From assembly GCF_900996225.1 (NCBI RefSeq), contig NZ_CAAJGL010000068.1, positions 310,001 to 374,000 of the forward strand: a DNA stretch of 64,000 nucleotides, written 5' to 3'. Below are positions 1 to 9,831 of this stretch, piece by piece. The stretch is from Paraburkholderia sp. BCC1884. GTDB taxonomy: Bacteria; Pseudomonadota; Gammaproteobacteria; Burkholderiales; Burkholderiaceae. The translations under genes and the position numbers were made by a program. The notes below the pieces were generated by a model, which saw only the letters and a program-made list of their open reading frames with translations, did not search any database and was not told where the DNA came from. The first letter of the stretch is position 1. Each line of letters begins with the position of its first letter.

Positions 1-365
1 TCTCTCATCGACAGATTCGACGGTTTGAGGGCGAGCAGGCGTGCGTCCACGGCCTGAAACTGGGCGAGCGAGCCCGGCAGTCCAGCCACGCCGCCGGTCA
101 TGCCGTAGACGTCGTCGCCGACCTTGAAGCCCGTGACCTCGTCGCCCACGGCCTCGACCGTTCCCGCCATGTCGATGCCCAGCACCAGCGGCAGCGGATG
201 CTTCGCGTGCGCCGCATTGCCGGAGCGAATCTTGGTGTCGAGCGGATTCAACCCGCTGGCCTTGACGCGCACCAGCACCTGGCCCCGCCCTGGATTCGGC
301 ATCGGGACTTCAGCGAGTTCCAGCGGGCCGTTGTAACGGTTGAGGACTAGGGCTTGCATGGTCAT
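1..365 (-). CDS. Quinone oxidoreductase / zinc-type alcohol dehydrogenase family, cut by window edge
   Basis: About 121 N-terminal residues of a medium-chain dehydrogenase lie in the window; the rest is off the left edge. GroES-like segments are visible: MQALVLNRYNGPLEL, then ASGLNPLDTKIRSG (the quinone-reductase form, without the zinc-binding Cys), LGIDMAGTVEAVGDEV and GDDVYGM. I use ATG 365 because GGAG lies seven bases upstream; ATG 359 is also possible. The gene is divergent from the LysR gene at 488, which probably controls it. Family members reduce quinones or enones with NADPH; the substrate here cannot be read from sequence. Confidence 0.78.
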   Translation of the reverse strand, partial: MTMQALVLNRYNGPLELAEVPMPNPGRGQVLVRVKASGLNPLDTKIRSGNAAHAKHPLPLVLGIDMAGTVEAVGDEVTGFKVGDDVYGMTGGVAGLPGSLAQFQAVDARLLALKPSNLSMR

Positions 366-487
366 TACATATCTCCAGTGGGACGTCGGACGGTTTGGTC
401 AATCGGCTTGATTAATAATCGTTCATGCGAGAAAGTATGTAAATTGAAGATTTTGCACATCGTCTAAACAAAAATGCATGGATCAAA

Positions 488-1342
488 ATGGACTGGAACG
501 ACGTTCGAATTTTTCTGGCAATTGCCCGTGAAGGCACGCTGGGCCGCGCGGCAAAGCGGGTAGGGCAGACCCAGCCGACCATCGGGCGTCGTTTGCGGAC
601 GCTGGAGGCGTCGGTCGGACAAACGCTCTTTCAGCGCACTGCGGACGGTTTCGTGCTGACCGAGGAGGGCACCGCCGTGCTGGCCAGCGCCGAGCGCATG
701 GAAGACGAGGCGCACGGCTTCGAGCGCTCGCTGGCAGGCAAGGAGCAGCGGCTTACCGGTCTGTTGCGGATTTCATCGTCGGACTGGTTCGGCGTGCATG
801 TGTTGACACCCGTGGTGGCGGAGTTTCTTCGACAGAATCCGTTGGTGTCGGTCGAGTTGGTGACCGATGCCCGGCAATTGAGCCTCGCGCGCCGCGACGC
901 CGATCTGCTGTTCCGCATCACGCCGTTCGACGAGGCGGACGTAATTCAGCGCAAGTTGATCAAGATGGATTACGCGTTGTATGGCCCGCTGAACATCGTG
1001 CCGCCGCAGCGCGGCGATGGCGCGGGCTACGCGTTGGTCACCATGGACAGCGCGTTCGGCTCGCTTCCCGACGTGAGATGGCTGCGTGAGATCTTGCCGC
1101 ACGCGCATGTGGCCTTCGGCAGCAACAACCGCGAAGCCCAGGCGCGCATGTGCGCGGAACGTGCTGGCCTCGCCGTTCTGCCCTGTCCACTGGGCGACAA
1201 CACGGCGGGGATCGAACGTATCGACCTCGGCGAAGCGCCGCCGGGTCGTGACGTATGGTTCGGCTACCATCGCGACCTGCGCCGCCTGGGACGATTGCGG
1301 GCGTTTCTCGACCTGGTGATCGAGCGGCTCTCGAACGTCTGA
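488..1342 (+). CDS. LysR-family transcriptional regulator
   Basis: A 284-residue cytoplasmic DNA-binding regulator. The N-terminal winged helix-turn-helix spans about residues 1-60 (MDWNDVRIFLAIAREGTLGR, then AAKRVGQTQPTIGRRLRTLE). An effector domain follows, with the LRISSSDWFG linker near residue 95. The MDWND... start and the TQPTIGRRL helix recall the LysR subgroup that often sits beside short oxidoreductase genes. It is divergent from the quinone oxidoreductase across 122 bp, which suggests control of that gene and of itself. Its stop lies one base from the stop of the convergent ligase gene. Confidence 0.85.
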   Translation: MDWNDVRIFLAIAREGTLGRAAKRVGQTQPTIGRRLRTLEASVGQTLFQRTADGFVLTEEGTAVLASAERMEDEAHGFERSLAGKEQRLTGLLRISSSDWFGVHVLTPVVAEFLRQNPLVSVELVTDARQLSLARRDADLLFRITPFDEADVIQRKLIKMDYALYGPLNIVPPQRGDGAGYALVTMDSAFGSLPDVRWLREILPHAHVAFGSNNREAQARMCAERAGLAVLPCPLGDNTAGIERIDLGEAPPGRDVWFGYHRDLRRLGRLRAFLDLVIERLSNV

Positions 1343-1343
1343 A

Positions 1344-2984
1344 CTACATCGTGCGTAACTCGAAGCGTTTGAGCTTGCCGGTTTCGGTGCGCGGCAGCGC
1401 GTCGACGAAGACCACCACACGTGGATATTTATACGGCGCCACGCTGTGCTTCACGAAGTCCTGGAGTAGCGCCACCAGTTTGTCGTCCGCGCCATAGCCT
1501 GAATTGAGCACGACGAAGGCCTTGACGATCTGGCCGCGCGTGTCGTCCGGCACGCCCACCACGCCGCATTCCGCCACGGCATCGTGTTGCAGCAGCACGC
1601 TCTCCACTTCGGGGCCCGAGATGTTGTAGCCGGCAGAAACGATCATGTCGTCGGCGCGTGCCTGATAGAACACGTAGCCGTCTTCGTCGAGATAGACCGA
1701 GTCGCCGGGCAGATTCCAGCCGTCGCGCACGAACTTCATTTGCCGCTCGTCGGCGAGATAGCGGCAGCCGGTCGGCCCGCGTACCGCGAGCTTACCGATC
1801 ACGCCCGGCGCAACGGGCTGCATGGCATCGTCCACGGCCTGCACGAGGTAGCCGGGTATCGCGCGCCCGATCGCGTTCGGACGAATTGCGTCGCCCTGCG
1901 ACGAGATAAAGATGTGGATCAACTCGGTGCCGCCAATGCCGTCGATCATGTCGATGCCGGTGGCGTCGCGCCATAGGCGGCGGGTCGAATCCGGTAAGGC
2001 TTCGCCTGCCGATACCGTGTTCTTCAGGCTCGAGATGTCGTGATGCCCGACGAGCGGCGCCATCTGCCGATAGAAAGTCGGCGCGGTGAACATGATGGTC
2101 GCGTGAAAACGTTCGACGGCTTGCAGCAGCGTCTCGGGCGATAGTTTCTCGATCAGGACCGTGGAGGCGCCGACGCGCAACGGAAAGCACAACATGCCGC
2201 CGAGCCCGAACGTAAACGCGAGGGGCGGTGTACCGCAAAAAATATCGCTCGACGTGGGCTTGAGCACGTGACGTGGGAACAGATCGCACATCGCAACGAC
2301 GTCGCGATGAAAGTGCATGCAGCCTTTCGGCGCGCCGGTCGTGCCGCTGGTGAAGGCAATCAGGCAAACGTCGTCGGCGGCGGTGTCGCACGCGGCGAAG
2401 TGAGCGGGCTTGTTGATCGCGAGGGTGTCGAGCGAATCGGGGGCGTCGCTATGGAAGAGACGCGTTTGCTTGAGGCCCGCGCAATAGAACTCGTCCCGTG
2501 GATCGTTGCAGCGGGCGAGTTCGTCGGTCAGACGCGCGTCGCATAGCGCCGCGCCGACTTGCGCCTTGTCGATGATCTGCTTCAATTCCTTCGCGCGCAG
2601 CAGCGGCATGGTCGGCACCAACACCAACCCGACCTTGAGCGCCGCGAGCGCGGTGACCGCCATCTGCAAGGTGTTCGGGCCGCGCAACAGAACGCGGTTA
2701 CCCGGTTGCAAACCCATTTCGTCGACCAGCACATGGGCGCTGCGATTCACCAGCGCGAGCAAGTCGCCATACGTGTTGGCGTGCGGCGCGCCGTCGACAT
2801 CGGACCAGATGGCGGGGCGGTCGCGATGACCGGCCTCGAGGGTTCTGTCGAGCAGTTCCGTCGCGCAGTTCATCCGCGCCGGGTAGGCCACGTCCGGGTT
2901 GTCGAGCAGAAAGACAGGCCATTGATCCTGCGGCGGAAGGTTGTCGCGCGCGAAGGTATCGACGTGTGCTGACGGTTCCATCAT
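1344..2984 (-). CDS. 2-aminobenzoate-CoA ligase (AMP-forming benzoate-CoA ligase family)
   Basis: A 546-residue acyl-adenylate-forming enzyme that activates an aromatic acid with ATP and CoA in the cytoplasm. The P-loop-like motif FTSGTTGAPKGCMHFHRD lies near residue 215, GGTELIHIF near 350, the A8 region ADDMIVSAGYNISGPEVE near 445, and the C-terminal catalytic lysine motif PRTETGKLKR at the end. Length fits the benzoate/2-aminobenzoate-CoA ligase family. It is the last gene of the operon that begins with the bifunctional monooxygenase at 9716, so 2-aminobenzoate is the most likely substrate; benzoate or a substituted benzoate cannot be excluded. ATG 2984 follows GGGAGACC; a 104-bp gap separates it from the RidA gene. 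Confidence 0.87.
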   Translation of the reverse strand: MMEPSAHVDTFARDNLPPQDQWPVFLLDNPDVAYPARMNCATELLDRTLEAGHRDRPAIWSDVDGAPHANTYGDLLALVNRSAHVLVDEMGLQPGNRVLLRGPNTLQMAVTALAALKVGLVLVPTMPLLRAKELKQIIDKAQVGAALCDARLTDELARCNDPRDEFYCAGLKQTRLFHSDAPDSLDTLAINKPAHFAACDTAADDVCLIAFTSGTTGAPKGCMHFHRDVVAMCDLFPRHVLKPTSSDIFCGTPPLAFTFGLGGMLCFPLRVGASTVLIEKLSPETLLQAVERFHATIMFTAPTFYRQMAPLVGHHDISSLKNTVSAGEALPDSTRRLWRDATGIDMIDGIGGTELIHIFISSQGDAIRPNAIGRAIPGYLVQAVDDAMQPVAPGVIGKLAVRGPTGCRYLADERQMKFVRDGWNLPGDSVYLDEDGYVFYQARADDMIVSAGYNISGPEVESVLLQHDAVAECGVVGVPDDTRGQIVKAFVVLNSGYGADDKLVALLQDFVKHSVAPYKYPRVVVFVDALPRTETGKLKRFELRTM

Positions 2985-3089
2985 GGTCTCCCGGGCGTTG
3001 AGCCGGCTGAAGGCGCTTCGGTTGGCTTGGTGGGCTTTCTCGTGCTGCTTTCGATGCTGCTTTCTTTCGCTTGCGGCCGGGTTCCGGCT

Positions 3090-3485
3090 TTACTGCGGGA
3101 TCACGGCGGTCGCTTCGATTTCGACCTTCGCGTCGTCTTCGATGAGCGCGACGACCTGCACCGCGCTCATCGCGATGTCGTAGTCGCCGATCAGTTCGCG
3201 AAACGCACGGCCGATGTCCTTCAACGATGCGAGGTACTCGCGTTTATCGGTGACGTACCACGTCATTCGCACGAGATGCTCGGGTGTGCCGCCCGCTTCA
3301 TGCAGCACGGCGAGCACGTTCCTGAGCGCCTGAACGGCCTGCGCCGCGAAATCGCTGGTCTGGAAGCGCGCCTGTTCGTCCCAGCCGATCTGGCCGGCGA
3401 TGAACACCTGCGTGCCGCTGGCCGCGACGCCGTTCGCATAGCCGCGCGGTTTGATCCAACCGGCGGGGAGGAGAGCTTTTTTCAT
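3090..3485 (-). CDS. RidA/YjgF-family enamine/imine deaminase
   Basis: A 131-residue RidA-type protein. The pattern QVFIAGQIGWDEQARF, near residue 30, and the C-terminal VQVVALIEDDAKVEIEATAV fit the family, which hydrolyses reactive enamines and imines to ketones and ammonia. Its ATG overlaps the stop of the thioesterase gene (ATGA), so translation is probably coupled. The operon's key enzyme is expected to make a 2-amino-cyclohexene-carboxyl-CoA, itself an enamine, so a dedicated deaminase in the same transcript makes chemical sense. That role is inferred; housekeeping detoxification is the alternative. Confidence 0.85.
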   Translation of the reverse strand: MKKALLPAGWIKPRGYANGVAASGTQVFIAGQIGWDEQARFQTSDFAAQAVQALRNVLAVLHEAGGTPEHLVRMTWYVTDKREYLASLKDIGRAFRELIGDYDIAMSAVQVVALIEDDAKVEIEATAVIPQ

Positions 3486-3925
3486 GAGCGATGCGCCTCG
3501 ATGGAGTCGGGCTGGGGGGCGAACCTCGCGAGTGCGCTCGCGATGTCGGTGGGTAGTTCGATGGAGGTATTACTCTCGAGCGATGTCGTCACGAGCACCT
3601 GCTTCGCGCGAAAACGCGTTTCGCCGTTGCAATGCCCAACGATCTCGATGCTGATCGAGCGCCGTCCGATTGCCGAGACGTCGAGCGTCAAGGTGATCGT
3701 TTCGCCCATCTGGCTCGGCCGCGAAAACTCGCAGTCGAGTTTGACGATCGGCAGGCCGACGCGGCGCTGCGCGATCATGTGCGCGTAGTCGATCTGCAAA
3801 CCTTCGTTGAACCAGTCTTCGACGAGCGCGTTCGTCATCACCAGATATTGCGGAAAGAAGACGATGCCCGCCGGGTCGCAATGCGAGAACCGAATGCGTA
3901 CGGGTCTTTCGAAGGACAGGTTCAT
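3482..3925 (-). CDS. Acyl-CoA thioesterase, 4-hydroxybenzoyl-CoA thioesterase (4HBT) hotdog family
   Basis: A 147-residue single hotdog-fold protein. The conserved [14 protein letters not shown] near residue 15 carries the catalytic Asp of the 4HBT family, followed by an amphipathic helix with EDWF. It starts inside the stop of the acyl-CoA dehydrogenase gene (ATGA overlap) and ends inside the start of the RidA gene. In a CoA-thioester pathway such an enzyme can release trapped CoA or hydrolyse a dead-end aminobenzoyl-CoA. No signal peptide; cytoplasmic. Confidence 0.85.
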   Translation of the reverse strand: MNLSFERPVRIRFSHCDPAGIVFFPQYLVMTNALVEDWFNEGLQIDYAHMIAQRRVGLPIVKLDCEFSRPSQMGETITLTLDVSAIGRRSISIEIVGHCNGETRFRAKQVLVTTSLESNTSIELPTDIASALARFAPQPDSIEAHRS

Positions 3926-5136
3926 TGCGCGTTGTCCTTCGCCGCTCGGGCAGCATGTGCTTTCAGCAGATCACGGCCGACGATCAATTGCTGCACTTCG
4001 GTCGCACCTTCGTAAATACGCAGTGCCCGGATCTCGCGATACAGCATTTCGACGGCCGCGCCGCTTTGCACGCCCATGCCGCCGTAAAGTTGCACGGCGG
4101 CGTCGATCACTTGCTGCGCGCCTTCGCTTGCATGCCACTTCGCCATCGCGGCTTCGCGTGTCACGTTTTCGCCCTGATCACGCAACCAGGCCGCGCGATA
4201 GACGAGCAAGGCGCTGCTGTCGATGGTCAAGGCCATCTGCGCGAGCCTCGCCTGAGTCAGCTGGAAATCGCCGAGTGTTTGTCCAAACATCTTGCGTGAA
4301 GAAGCGCGCGCCAGGCCCTCGGCCATCGCATGCCGCGCGAAGCCGAGCGATGCCGCCGCCACGGAGGTGCGGAAAATATCCAGCGTGCGCATGGCGAGCT
4401 TGAATCCTTCGCCGGCCACGCCGAGCATCTGGCTGCGCGGTACGCGTGCCCCCGCAAAACGCAAACGCGCGAGCGGATGCGGCGCGATCACGTCGATGCG
4501 CTCCGCGATCTCGAGTCCCGGCGTGTCCGCGTCCACGATGAACGCACTGATGCCGCGCGCGCCTGGTGCTTCGCCGGTTCTGGCGAACACCACATAGAAA
4601 TCGGCGATGCCGCCGTTGGAGATCCACGTCTTCTCGCCGTCGAGCACAAAGGCGTCGCCGTCTTCGCGAGCGCTGAGTGCCATCGCGGCCACGTCCGAGC
4701 CGGCTTCCGGTTCCGACAGGGCGAATGCGGCGATCGCGGTACCGTTGGCTACGCGCGGCAAATAGCGGGTCTTTTGCTCATGCGTGCCGCCGAGCGAAAT
4801 GGCGCCGGAGCCAAGGCCTTGCATCGCCAACGCGAAATCCGCGAGACCCGAGTGTCTGGCGAGCGTCTCGCGCAACAGGCAAACGGCGCGTGTGTCGATG
4901 GTGTCGCCGTGGCCGCCATAGGCCATGCCGCCTACGCCGTATTTCAGCCAGCCCGCCGCACCGAGTTCGCGCACGAGGCGCTGGCAGGTTGCATCGACGT
5001 CCTTGCGCTCGGGTTCCGCATGCGAGAGGTTCGCCTCGCACCAGGCTTCGAGATTCGCAGCGAGTTCGCGGTGGCGCGGCTCGAAGAATGGCCACGCCAG
5101 CGGGCTGTGCAGATCGAGAGTGGGATCGATGCTCAC
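3922..5136 (-). CDS. Acyl-CoA dehydrogenase
   Basis: A 404-residue FAD flavoenzyme with the three-domain acyl-CoA dehydrogenase layout. [16 protein letters not shown] (FAD/substrate loop) lies near residue 140, [17 protein letters not shown] near 170, and the C-terminal motif [20 protein letters not shown] near 375 carries the catalytic Glu. The start is GTG 5136 after AAGGAGATTGAG, one base past the enoyl-CoA hydratase stop. It should oxidise an alicyclic or dicarboxylic acyl-CoA formed after ring dearomatisation, with electrons passing to electron-transfer flavoprotein, for which no gene is in the window. Confidence 0.88.
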   Translation of the reverse strand: MSIDPTLDLHSPLAWPFFEPRHRELAANLEAWCEANLSHAEPERKDVDATCQRLVRELGAAGWLKYGVGGMAYGGHGDTIDTRAVCLLRETLARHSGLADFALAMQGLGSGAISLGGTHEQKTRYLPRVANGTAIAAFALSEPEAGSDVAAMALSAREDGDAFVLDGEKTWISNGGIADFYVVFARTGEAPGARGISAFIVDADTPGLEIAERIDVIAPHPLARLRFAGARVPRSQMLGVAGEGFKLAMRTLDIFRTSVAAASLGFARHAMAEGLARASSRKMFGQTLGDFQLTQARLAQMALTIDSSALLVYRAAWLRDQGENVTREAAMAKWHASEGAQQVIDAAVQLYGGMGVQSGAAVEMLYREIRALRIYEGATEVQQLIVGRDLLKAHAARAAKDNAQ

Positions 5137-5137
5137 C

Positions 5138-5989
5138 TCAATCTCCTTCGAACACCGGACGCGACTTCGCGGCGAACGCGGTATAAGCGCGTTCGAAATC
5201 GCGCGTGCTCATGCAGATCGCCTGCGCTTGCGCCTCGGATTCGATTGCTTCGTCGATGCTCATGCTCCATTCCTGGTGCAGCATCTTCTTGGTGATGCCG
5301 TGCGCGAACGTCGGACCGGCGACGAGGTCGGCGGCGAGTTGGTGCGCCTCCTGCACGAGCGTGGCGGGCTCGCATAGGCGGTTATAGAAGCCCCACGCAT
5401 GGCCTTCTTCACCGCTCGCCGAGCGACCGGTAAAGAGCAATTCCGCGGCGCGTCCCTGGCCGATGATGCGGGGCAGAATCGCGCACGCGCCCATATCGCA
5501 GCCCGCCAGACCGACGCGGGAGAACAGGAACGCGAGCTTGCTGCGCGCGGTGCCGAGCCGCATATCGGACGACATCGCGAGGATCGCACCGGCACCGGCG
5601 CAGACACCGTCGACGGCGGCGATCACCGGTTGCGGGCAATGACGCATCGCTTTGACGAGATCGCCGGTCATGCGCGTGAAAAGCAGCAGTTCCGGCATGG
5701 GCAAATCGATCAGCGGCGCAATGATGTCGTGGACGTCGCCGCCGGAGCAGAAGTTGTCTCCTGCACCGTGGATCACTACCGCTTTGACGTCGGTCGCATA
5801 GCTCAGCTGGCGAAACAGATCGCGCAACTCCGCGTACGACTCGAAGGTCAGCGGATTCTTGCGCTCGGGGCGGTTCAGCGTGATCGTCGCGACCTTGTCG
5901 GCGACCGACCAGCCGAAATGCTGCGCCTCGTAACCGGCGAGCGTCAGGCGGTTGCCGGCCAGCAGCGCATCGGCGTTGGATCGTGTCAT
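5138..5989 (-). CDS. Enoyl-CoA hydratase/isomerase family protein
   Basis: A 283-residue crotonase-fold protein. The oxyanion-hole segments are [20 protein letters not shown] near residue 70 and [20 protein letters not shown] near 125. The catalytic region [18 protein letters not shown] is closer to isomerase/ring-hydrolase-like members than to classical hydratases, because Asp replaces the second Glu region. Expected role: hydration or hydrolytic ring opening of the dearomatised acyl-CoA. ATG 5989 lies 30 bases after the MarR gene stop. Confidence 0.85.
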   Translation of the reverse strand: MTRSNADALLAGNRLTLAGYEAQHFGWSVADKVATITLNRPERKNPLTFESYAELRDLFRQLSYATDVKAVVIHGAGDNFCSGGDVHDIIAPLIDLPMPELLLFTRMTGDLVKAMRHCPQPVIAAVDGVCAGAGAILAMSSDMRLGTARSKLAFLFSRVGLAGCDMGACAILPRIIGQGRAAELLFTGRSASGEEGHAWGFYNRLCEPATLVQEAHQLAADLVAGPTFAHGITKKMLHQEWSMSIDEAIESEAQAQAICMSTRDFERAYTAFAAKSRPVFEGD

Positions 5990-6019
5990 GGCATGTCTCT
6001 CGTACGTTGTCGGTGCGAA

Positions 6020-6577
6020 TCAGTCTTTCAGCGTGTCGAGCAGATGCTGCTTGAGCTTGCCGAGACGTTGATGGGTGCGCGATTTCTCATCCAGGCTCAA
6101 GCCGCCGAACAGTTCGACCACCCACTGCTCGTGCGCGACCGCCATCCTGTCGAAGGCTTTGCGGCCGGCGACCGTGAGGCACACGCTGATCGAGCGGCGA
6201 TCGTTCGGATCGGTGTCGCGTGAGACCAGGCCTTCCTTTTCGAGCTGATCCGTAATGCCGGTGATATTGCCGCCCGTGACCATCAAACGCCGCGATAGCT
6301 CGGTCATCTTGAGGCCTTGCGGATGACGTTCGAGTTGCGCCATCAAGTCGAAACGCGGCAGCGTGGTGTCGAATTCATTGCGCAGACGCTTGCGCAATTC
6401 GGCCTGCACGAGGTTGGTCGTGGTCAGCATGCGCAACCATAAACGCAGCCCCATGTGGCTATCGGCGCCGGTACTCATTTCGAGGTCCACGACGTTCTCC
6501 GCAGGTTTGGCGACACCTTTGCGCGGCGGTTTCGTTTCAGCCGCTGCGGGCTTTTTATTGTTGGTCGACTTGCTCAC
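6020..6577 (-). CDS. MarR-family transcriptional regulator
   Basis: A 185-residue regulator with a roughly 45-residue charged N-terminal extension, then a MarR core: LPRFDLMAQLERHPQGLKMT, LSRRLMVTGGNITGITDQLE (recognition helix) and the wing SRDTDPNDRRSISV. I start at GTG 6577, which overlaps the stop of the SDR gene and follows GGAGAAG; a longer in-frame reading to 6802 would lie wholly inside the SDR gene. MarR proteins of aromatic-CoA operons usually respond to the aryl-CoA, so autoregulation of this operon is likely. Confidence 0.87.
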   Translation of the reverse strand: MSKSTNNKKPAAAETKPPRKGVAKPAENVVDLEMSTGADSHMGLRLWLRMLTTTNLVQAELRKRLRNEFDTTLPRFDLMAQLERHPQGLKMTELSRRLMVTGGNITGITDQLEKEGLVSRDTDPNDRRSISVCLTVAGRKAFDRMAVAHEQWVVELFGGLSLDEKSRTHQRLGKLKQHLLDTLKD

Positions 6578-7347
6578 ATGACTTCTCCACCAGAGATGGA
6601 AATGGATTGCCCCGTGACTGCGTCGGAGCCGGACTGACAGAGCCAGAGCACCGAGTTGGCGACCTGTTCGGGGCTCACGAAGCGCCGTTGCGGATTCGAG
6701 CGCAGCAAGGTGTCGCGCGCTTGCTGTTCGGTGCGCGAGGTCTTGCTGGTGATCTGTTCGAGCGAGGCGTGCAGTAACTCGGTTTCCGTGTAGCCGGGGC
6801 ACACGGCGTTGACGGTGACGCCTTTCGTCGCGACTTCCAGTGCGAGCGAACGCGTGAGACCGATCACGCCATGCTTCGCGGCGCAGTAGGCCGCGACGTA
6901 GGCGTAGCCGACCTGGCCCGCCGTGCTCGCGATATTGACGATGCGGCCATAACCGCGTTCGAGCATGCCGGGCAACACGGCGCGCGTGCCGAGAAAAACG
7001 CCGGTGAGGTTCACGTCCAGCATGCGTTGCCAGAGGGCGATGTCGGTGTGCGTGAACGGCGCGGCTTGCGCCTGACCGGCATTGTTGATGAGGATGTCCA
7101 CCGCGCCGGCCTGGTCGAACGCCTGGGCAACCGACGCCTCCTGCGTGACGTCGACGCCGATACAGCGGACCTCACCTAACGCGGCGCATTTTTCCTGCTG
7201 CACTGCGAGTCGTTGTGCGTCGCGACCCATCAAGGTGACGCGTGCACCGGCGCGTAGCAGCGCTTCCGCCACGGCCGCACCGATTCCGCTGCCGCCGCCT
7301 GTCACGACTGCATGTTGCCCTGCGAGTGTCGAATGGTCCGTGTTCAC
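6574..7347 (-). CDS. Short-chain dehydrogenase/reductase (3-hydroxyacyl-CoA dehydrogenase type)
   Basis: A 257-residue classical SDR. The NAD(P)-binding [14 protein letters not shown] is near residue 17, NNAG near 88, catalytic Ser in [10 protein letters not shown] near 140 and the YCAAKHG Tyr-Lys pair near 155. The GTG start at 7347 overlaps the monooxygenase stop, and its own stop overlaps the MarR start. In the 2-aminobenzoate pathway it would serve as the 3-hydroxyacyl-CoA dehydrogenase or reduce/oxidise the cyclohexanone intermediate. Confidence 0.87.
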   Translation of the reverse strand: MNTDHSTLAGQHAVVTGGGSGIGAAVAEALLRAGARVTLMGRDAQRLAVQQEKCAALGEVRCIGVDVTQEASVAQAFDQAGAVDILINNAGQAQAAPFTHTDIALWQRMLDVNLTGVFLGTRAVLPGMLERGYGRIVNIASTAGQVGYAYVAAYCAAKHGVIGLTRSLALEVATKGVTVNAVCPGYTETELLHASLEQITSKTSRTEQQARDTLLRSNPQRRFVSPEQVANSVLWLCQSGSDAVTGQSISISGGEVM

Positions 7348-9716
7348 GTGGTGCCCTCCGCGCGCTGTGCGCGTTCTTGCGGCGAAAGTCCGGCATTGGC
7401 GGCGGCCTGGGTGCGTTCGCGTTCGAGATTACGTTCAAGTTGCGATTTCGCGGCGCTATAGGGCTTTGGCCACATCACGTCGAAATAGCCTATTTTTGCG
7501 GCTTCGTTCAGTGTCCACGACGGATTGGCCAGGTGCGGACGCGCGATCGCGCATAGGTCCGCACGGCCCGCTGCGATGATGCTGTTGACGTGATCCGCTT
7601 CGGAAATCGCGCCGACTGCGATCGTCGCGATGCCCGCCTCGTTGCGCACGCGGTCGGCGAACGGTGTCTGGAACATGCGGCCGTACACGGGCTTTTCCGC
7701 CTTGCTGACCTGACCCGACGAGACGTCGATCATGTCGGCGCCCGCTGCCTTGAAGGCTAGCGCGATCTGCACGGCGTCGTCGGGTGTCGTGCCGCCCTCG
7801 ACCCAGTCGTTTGCCGAGATTCGCACGGAAATCGGCTTGTCCTGCGGCCAGACCGCGCGGATCGCCTTGAAAATCTGCAAGGGATAACGCAGGCAATTTT
7901 CCAGCGAGCCGCCGTATTCGTCGGTGCGCTGATTGGTCAGCGGCGAGAGGAAACTGGAGAGGAAATAGCCGTGCGCGCAATGCAGTTCGAGCCAGTCGAA
8001 GCCCGCCTCGGCCGACATCTTCGTGGCGCTGACGAACTGCGCTTCAATCTCGCGCAATTCGTCGGGCGTGGCTTCGCGTGAAAGCTGGCTAACGCCGCGC
8101 AGATACTGTTGTGGCGATGCCGAGACGAGCGGCCAGTTACCGTCTTCGAGCGGCTGGTCGATGCCTTCCCACGCGACACGCGTCGAGCCTTTTGCGCCGG
8201 AATGACCGAGCTGAATGCCGATCTTCGCGTCCGACTGACGATGCACGAGGTCGACGATGCGCTTCCATGCGACCAGGTGCTCCGGCGCGTACATGCCAGG
8301 ACACGCAGGTGTGATACGCGCTTCGGGCGACACGCAGGTCATTTCCGTCATGACCAGCGCGGCGCCGCCCATGGCGCGAGCACCGAGATGCATCAGATGA
8401 TAGTCACCCGCGACGCCGTCCACCGCCGAGTATTGCGCCATCGGCGACACCACGACGCGGTTTTTCAAGGTCACGCCGCGCAAGGTGAACGGCGTGAACA
8501 TGGGCGGCACGGAATGCTGGTCCGGCGTGCGCTGTACGCCCGAGCGCTGAGCGAGCCAGTCTTCGAAGCCTGCAAGATAGCGCGCATCGCGCTCGCGCAG
8601 ATTTTCGTGCGAGATGCGCTGCGAACGCGTGAGCAGCGAATAGGCGAACTGTTCCGGCTCGAACGACGTGTAACGGTCGACGTGTTCGAACCACTCCGTT
8701 GAATTGCGCGCCGCGTTCTGAATGCGCAAGACGTCGATGCTGCGCACGTCGGTGTAATGCTGTAACGCGGCGGCCAGGTCGCCGGGATGCGCGCGCATGC
8801 TGTTGGCGAGTTCGATCGAGTCCTCGAGCGCGAGCTTGGTGCCCGAGCCAATCGAGAAGTGCGCGGTGTGCGCGGCGTCGCCCATCAGCACGATCGGCGT
8901 TTGTGTGCCGTCGCGATTGGCGCGCCAGTGCACCCATTCTTTGTTGACCACGCGCGGAAAGCGGATCCATTGCGAGGAGCCGCGCAGGTGGGAGGCATTG
9001 GAGAGCAGCGGATTGCCGTCCAGATATTTGGCGAACAGCTTTTCGCAGAAGGCGATGCTGTCTTCCTTGCTCATCTCGTCCAGACCGGCGGCGCGCCACA
9101 CGCGTTCCGGCGTTTCGACGATGAACGTGGAAGTCTGATCGTCGAAGCGATAGGCGTGTGCCTGGAACCAGCCGAATTCGGTTTCTTCGAAGGCGAAGTT
9201 AAAGGCGTCGAAAAGTTTTTTGGTGCCGAGCCAGACGAAGCGGCAATCGCGCATGTCGATGGCGGGCTGGTAGGTCGCCTCGTACTTCTGACGAATGGCG
9301 CTGTTAGCGCCGTCGCAGGCGACGATCAGGTCGGCTTCGTAGACCGTGTCGTCCGTGACCTGGGTTTCGAACACCAGTTTGACGCCGAGTTCTTCACAGC
9401 GCGCTTGCAGGATGTTCAGCAGGCGCTTGCGACCAATCCCGCAGAAGCCGTGGCCCGACGAGCGAATCTGCTCGCCGCGAAAATGAATCTCGATGTCGTC
9501 CCAGTGGTTGAAGGCGTCGAGAATCGCGTCGGCGCTGGGGGCGTCGGCGGCGCGCAGGTTGCCGAGCGTCTGGTCGGAGAACACGACGCCCCAGCCGAAA
9601 GTGTCGTATGGACGGTTGCGCTCCACTACGGTGACTTCGTAGGTGGGATTCCGGCCCTTCATCAACAGGCCGAAATAAAGGCCGGCCGGGCCGCCGCCGA
9701 TACAGACGATGCGCAT
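7344..9716 (-). CDS. Bifunctional 2-aminobenzoyl-CoA monooxygenase/reductase (FAD hydroxylase fused to Old Yellow Enzyme)
   Basis: A 790-residue fusion. Residues 1-390 are a PHBH-type FAD monooxygenase: [10 protein letters not shown] at 6, the DGANSAIR motif near 155, and [14 protein letters not shown] near 290. Residues 410-770 are an FMN-dependent Old Yellow Enzyme domain: [40 protein letters not shown] and the late [16 protein letters not shown]. The same fusion and length are known for 2-aminobenzoyl-CoA monooxygenase/reductase of Azoarcus evansii, which hydroxylates and then dearomatises the ring; salicylyl-CoA 5-hydroxylase matches only the first half. ATG 9716 follows GGGGAACAAGC; an in-frame extension to 9779 would overlap the promoter. 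First gene of the operon running to 1344. Confidence 0.9.
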   Translation of the reverse strand: MRIVCIGGGPAGLYFGLLMKGRNPTYEVTVVERNRPYDTFGWGVVFSDQTLGNLRAADAPSADAILDAFNHWDDIEIHFRGEQIRSSGHGFCGIGRKRLLNILQARCEELGVKLVFETQVTDDTVYEADLIVACDGANSAIRQKYEATYQPAIDMRDCRFVWLGTKKLFDAFNFAFEETEFGWFQAHAYRFDDQTSTFIVETPERVWRAAGLDEMSKEDSIAFCEKLFAKYLDGNPLLSNASHLRGSSQWIRFPRVVNKEWVHWRANRDGTQTPIVLMGDAAHTAHFSIGSGTKLALEDSIELANSMRAHPGDLAAALQHYTDVRSIDVLRIQNAARNSTEWFEHVDRYTSFEPEQFAYSLLTRSQRISHENLRERDARYLAGFEDWLAQRSGVQRTPDQHSVPPMFTPFTLRGVTLKNRVVVSPMAQYSAVDGVAGDYHLMHLGARAMGGAALVMTEMTCVSPEARITPACPGMYAPEHLVAWKRIVDLVHRQSDAKIGIQLGHSGAKGSTRVAWEGIDQPLEDGNWPLVSASPQQYLRGVSQLSREATPDELREIEAQFVSATKMSAEAGFDWLELHCAHGYFLSSFLSPLTNQRTDEYGGSLENCLRYPLQIFKAIRAVWPQDKPISVRISANDWVEGGTTPDDAVQIALAFKAAGADMIDVSSGQVSKAEKPVYGRMFQTPFADRVRNEAGIATIAVGAISEADHVNSIIAAGRADLCAIARPHLANPSWTLNEAAKIGYFDVMWPKPYSAAKSQLERNLERERTQAAANAGLSPQERAQRAEGTT

Positions 9717-9750
9717 GCTTGTTCCCCAAAGTGGAGGTTGCCTTGGGGTT

Positions 9751-9779
9751 AATTTAGGCCTCGATAGTTTAGATGTCAA
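9751..9779 (-). promoter_or_regulatory. Sigma70-type promoter of the 2-aminobenzoate operon
   Basis: On the minus strand a perfect -35 TTGACA (9779-9774) is followed by a 17-bp spacer and TAAATT (9756-9751), ending 35 bases before the monooxygenase ATG. The -35 lies inside a weak inverted repeat TTTA-N9-TAAA (9768-9784), a possible MarR operator. Confidence 0.7.
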
Positions 9780-9831
9780 GTAAATATAAAGGGGGGCGGC
9801 GGGCGAGCGGCCGCGTGATCGTAGAGAATAA

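Noticed and set aside
6578..6802. Longer start for the MarR gene
   Set aside because: It would overlap the SDR gene by 225 bases; GTG 6577 has a ribosome site and couples to the SDR stop.
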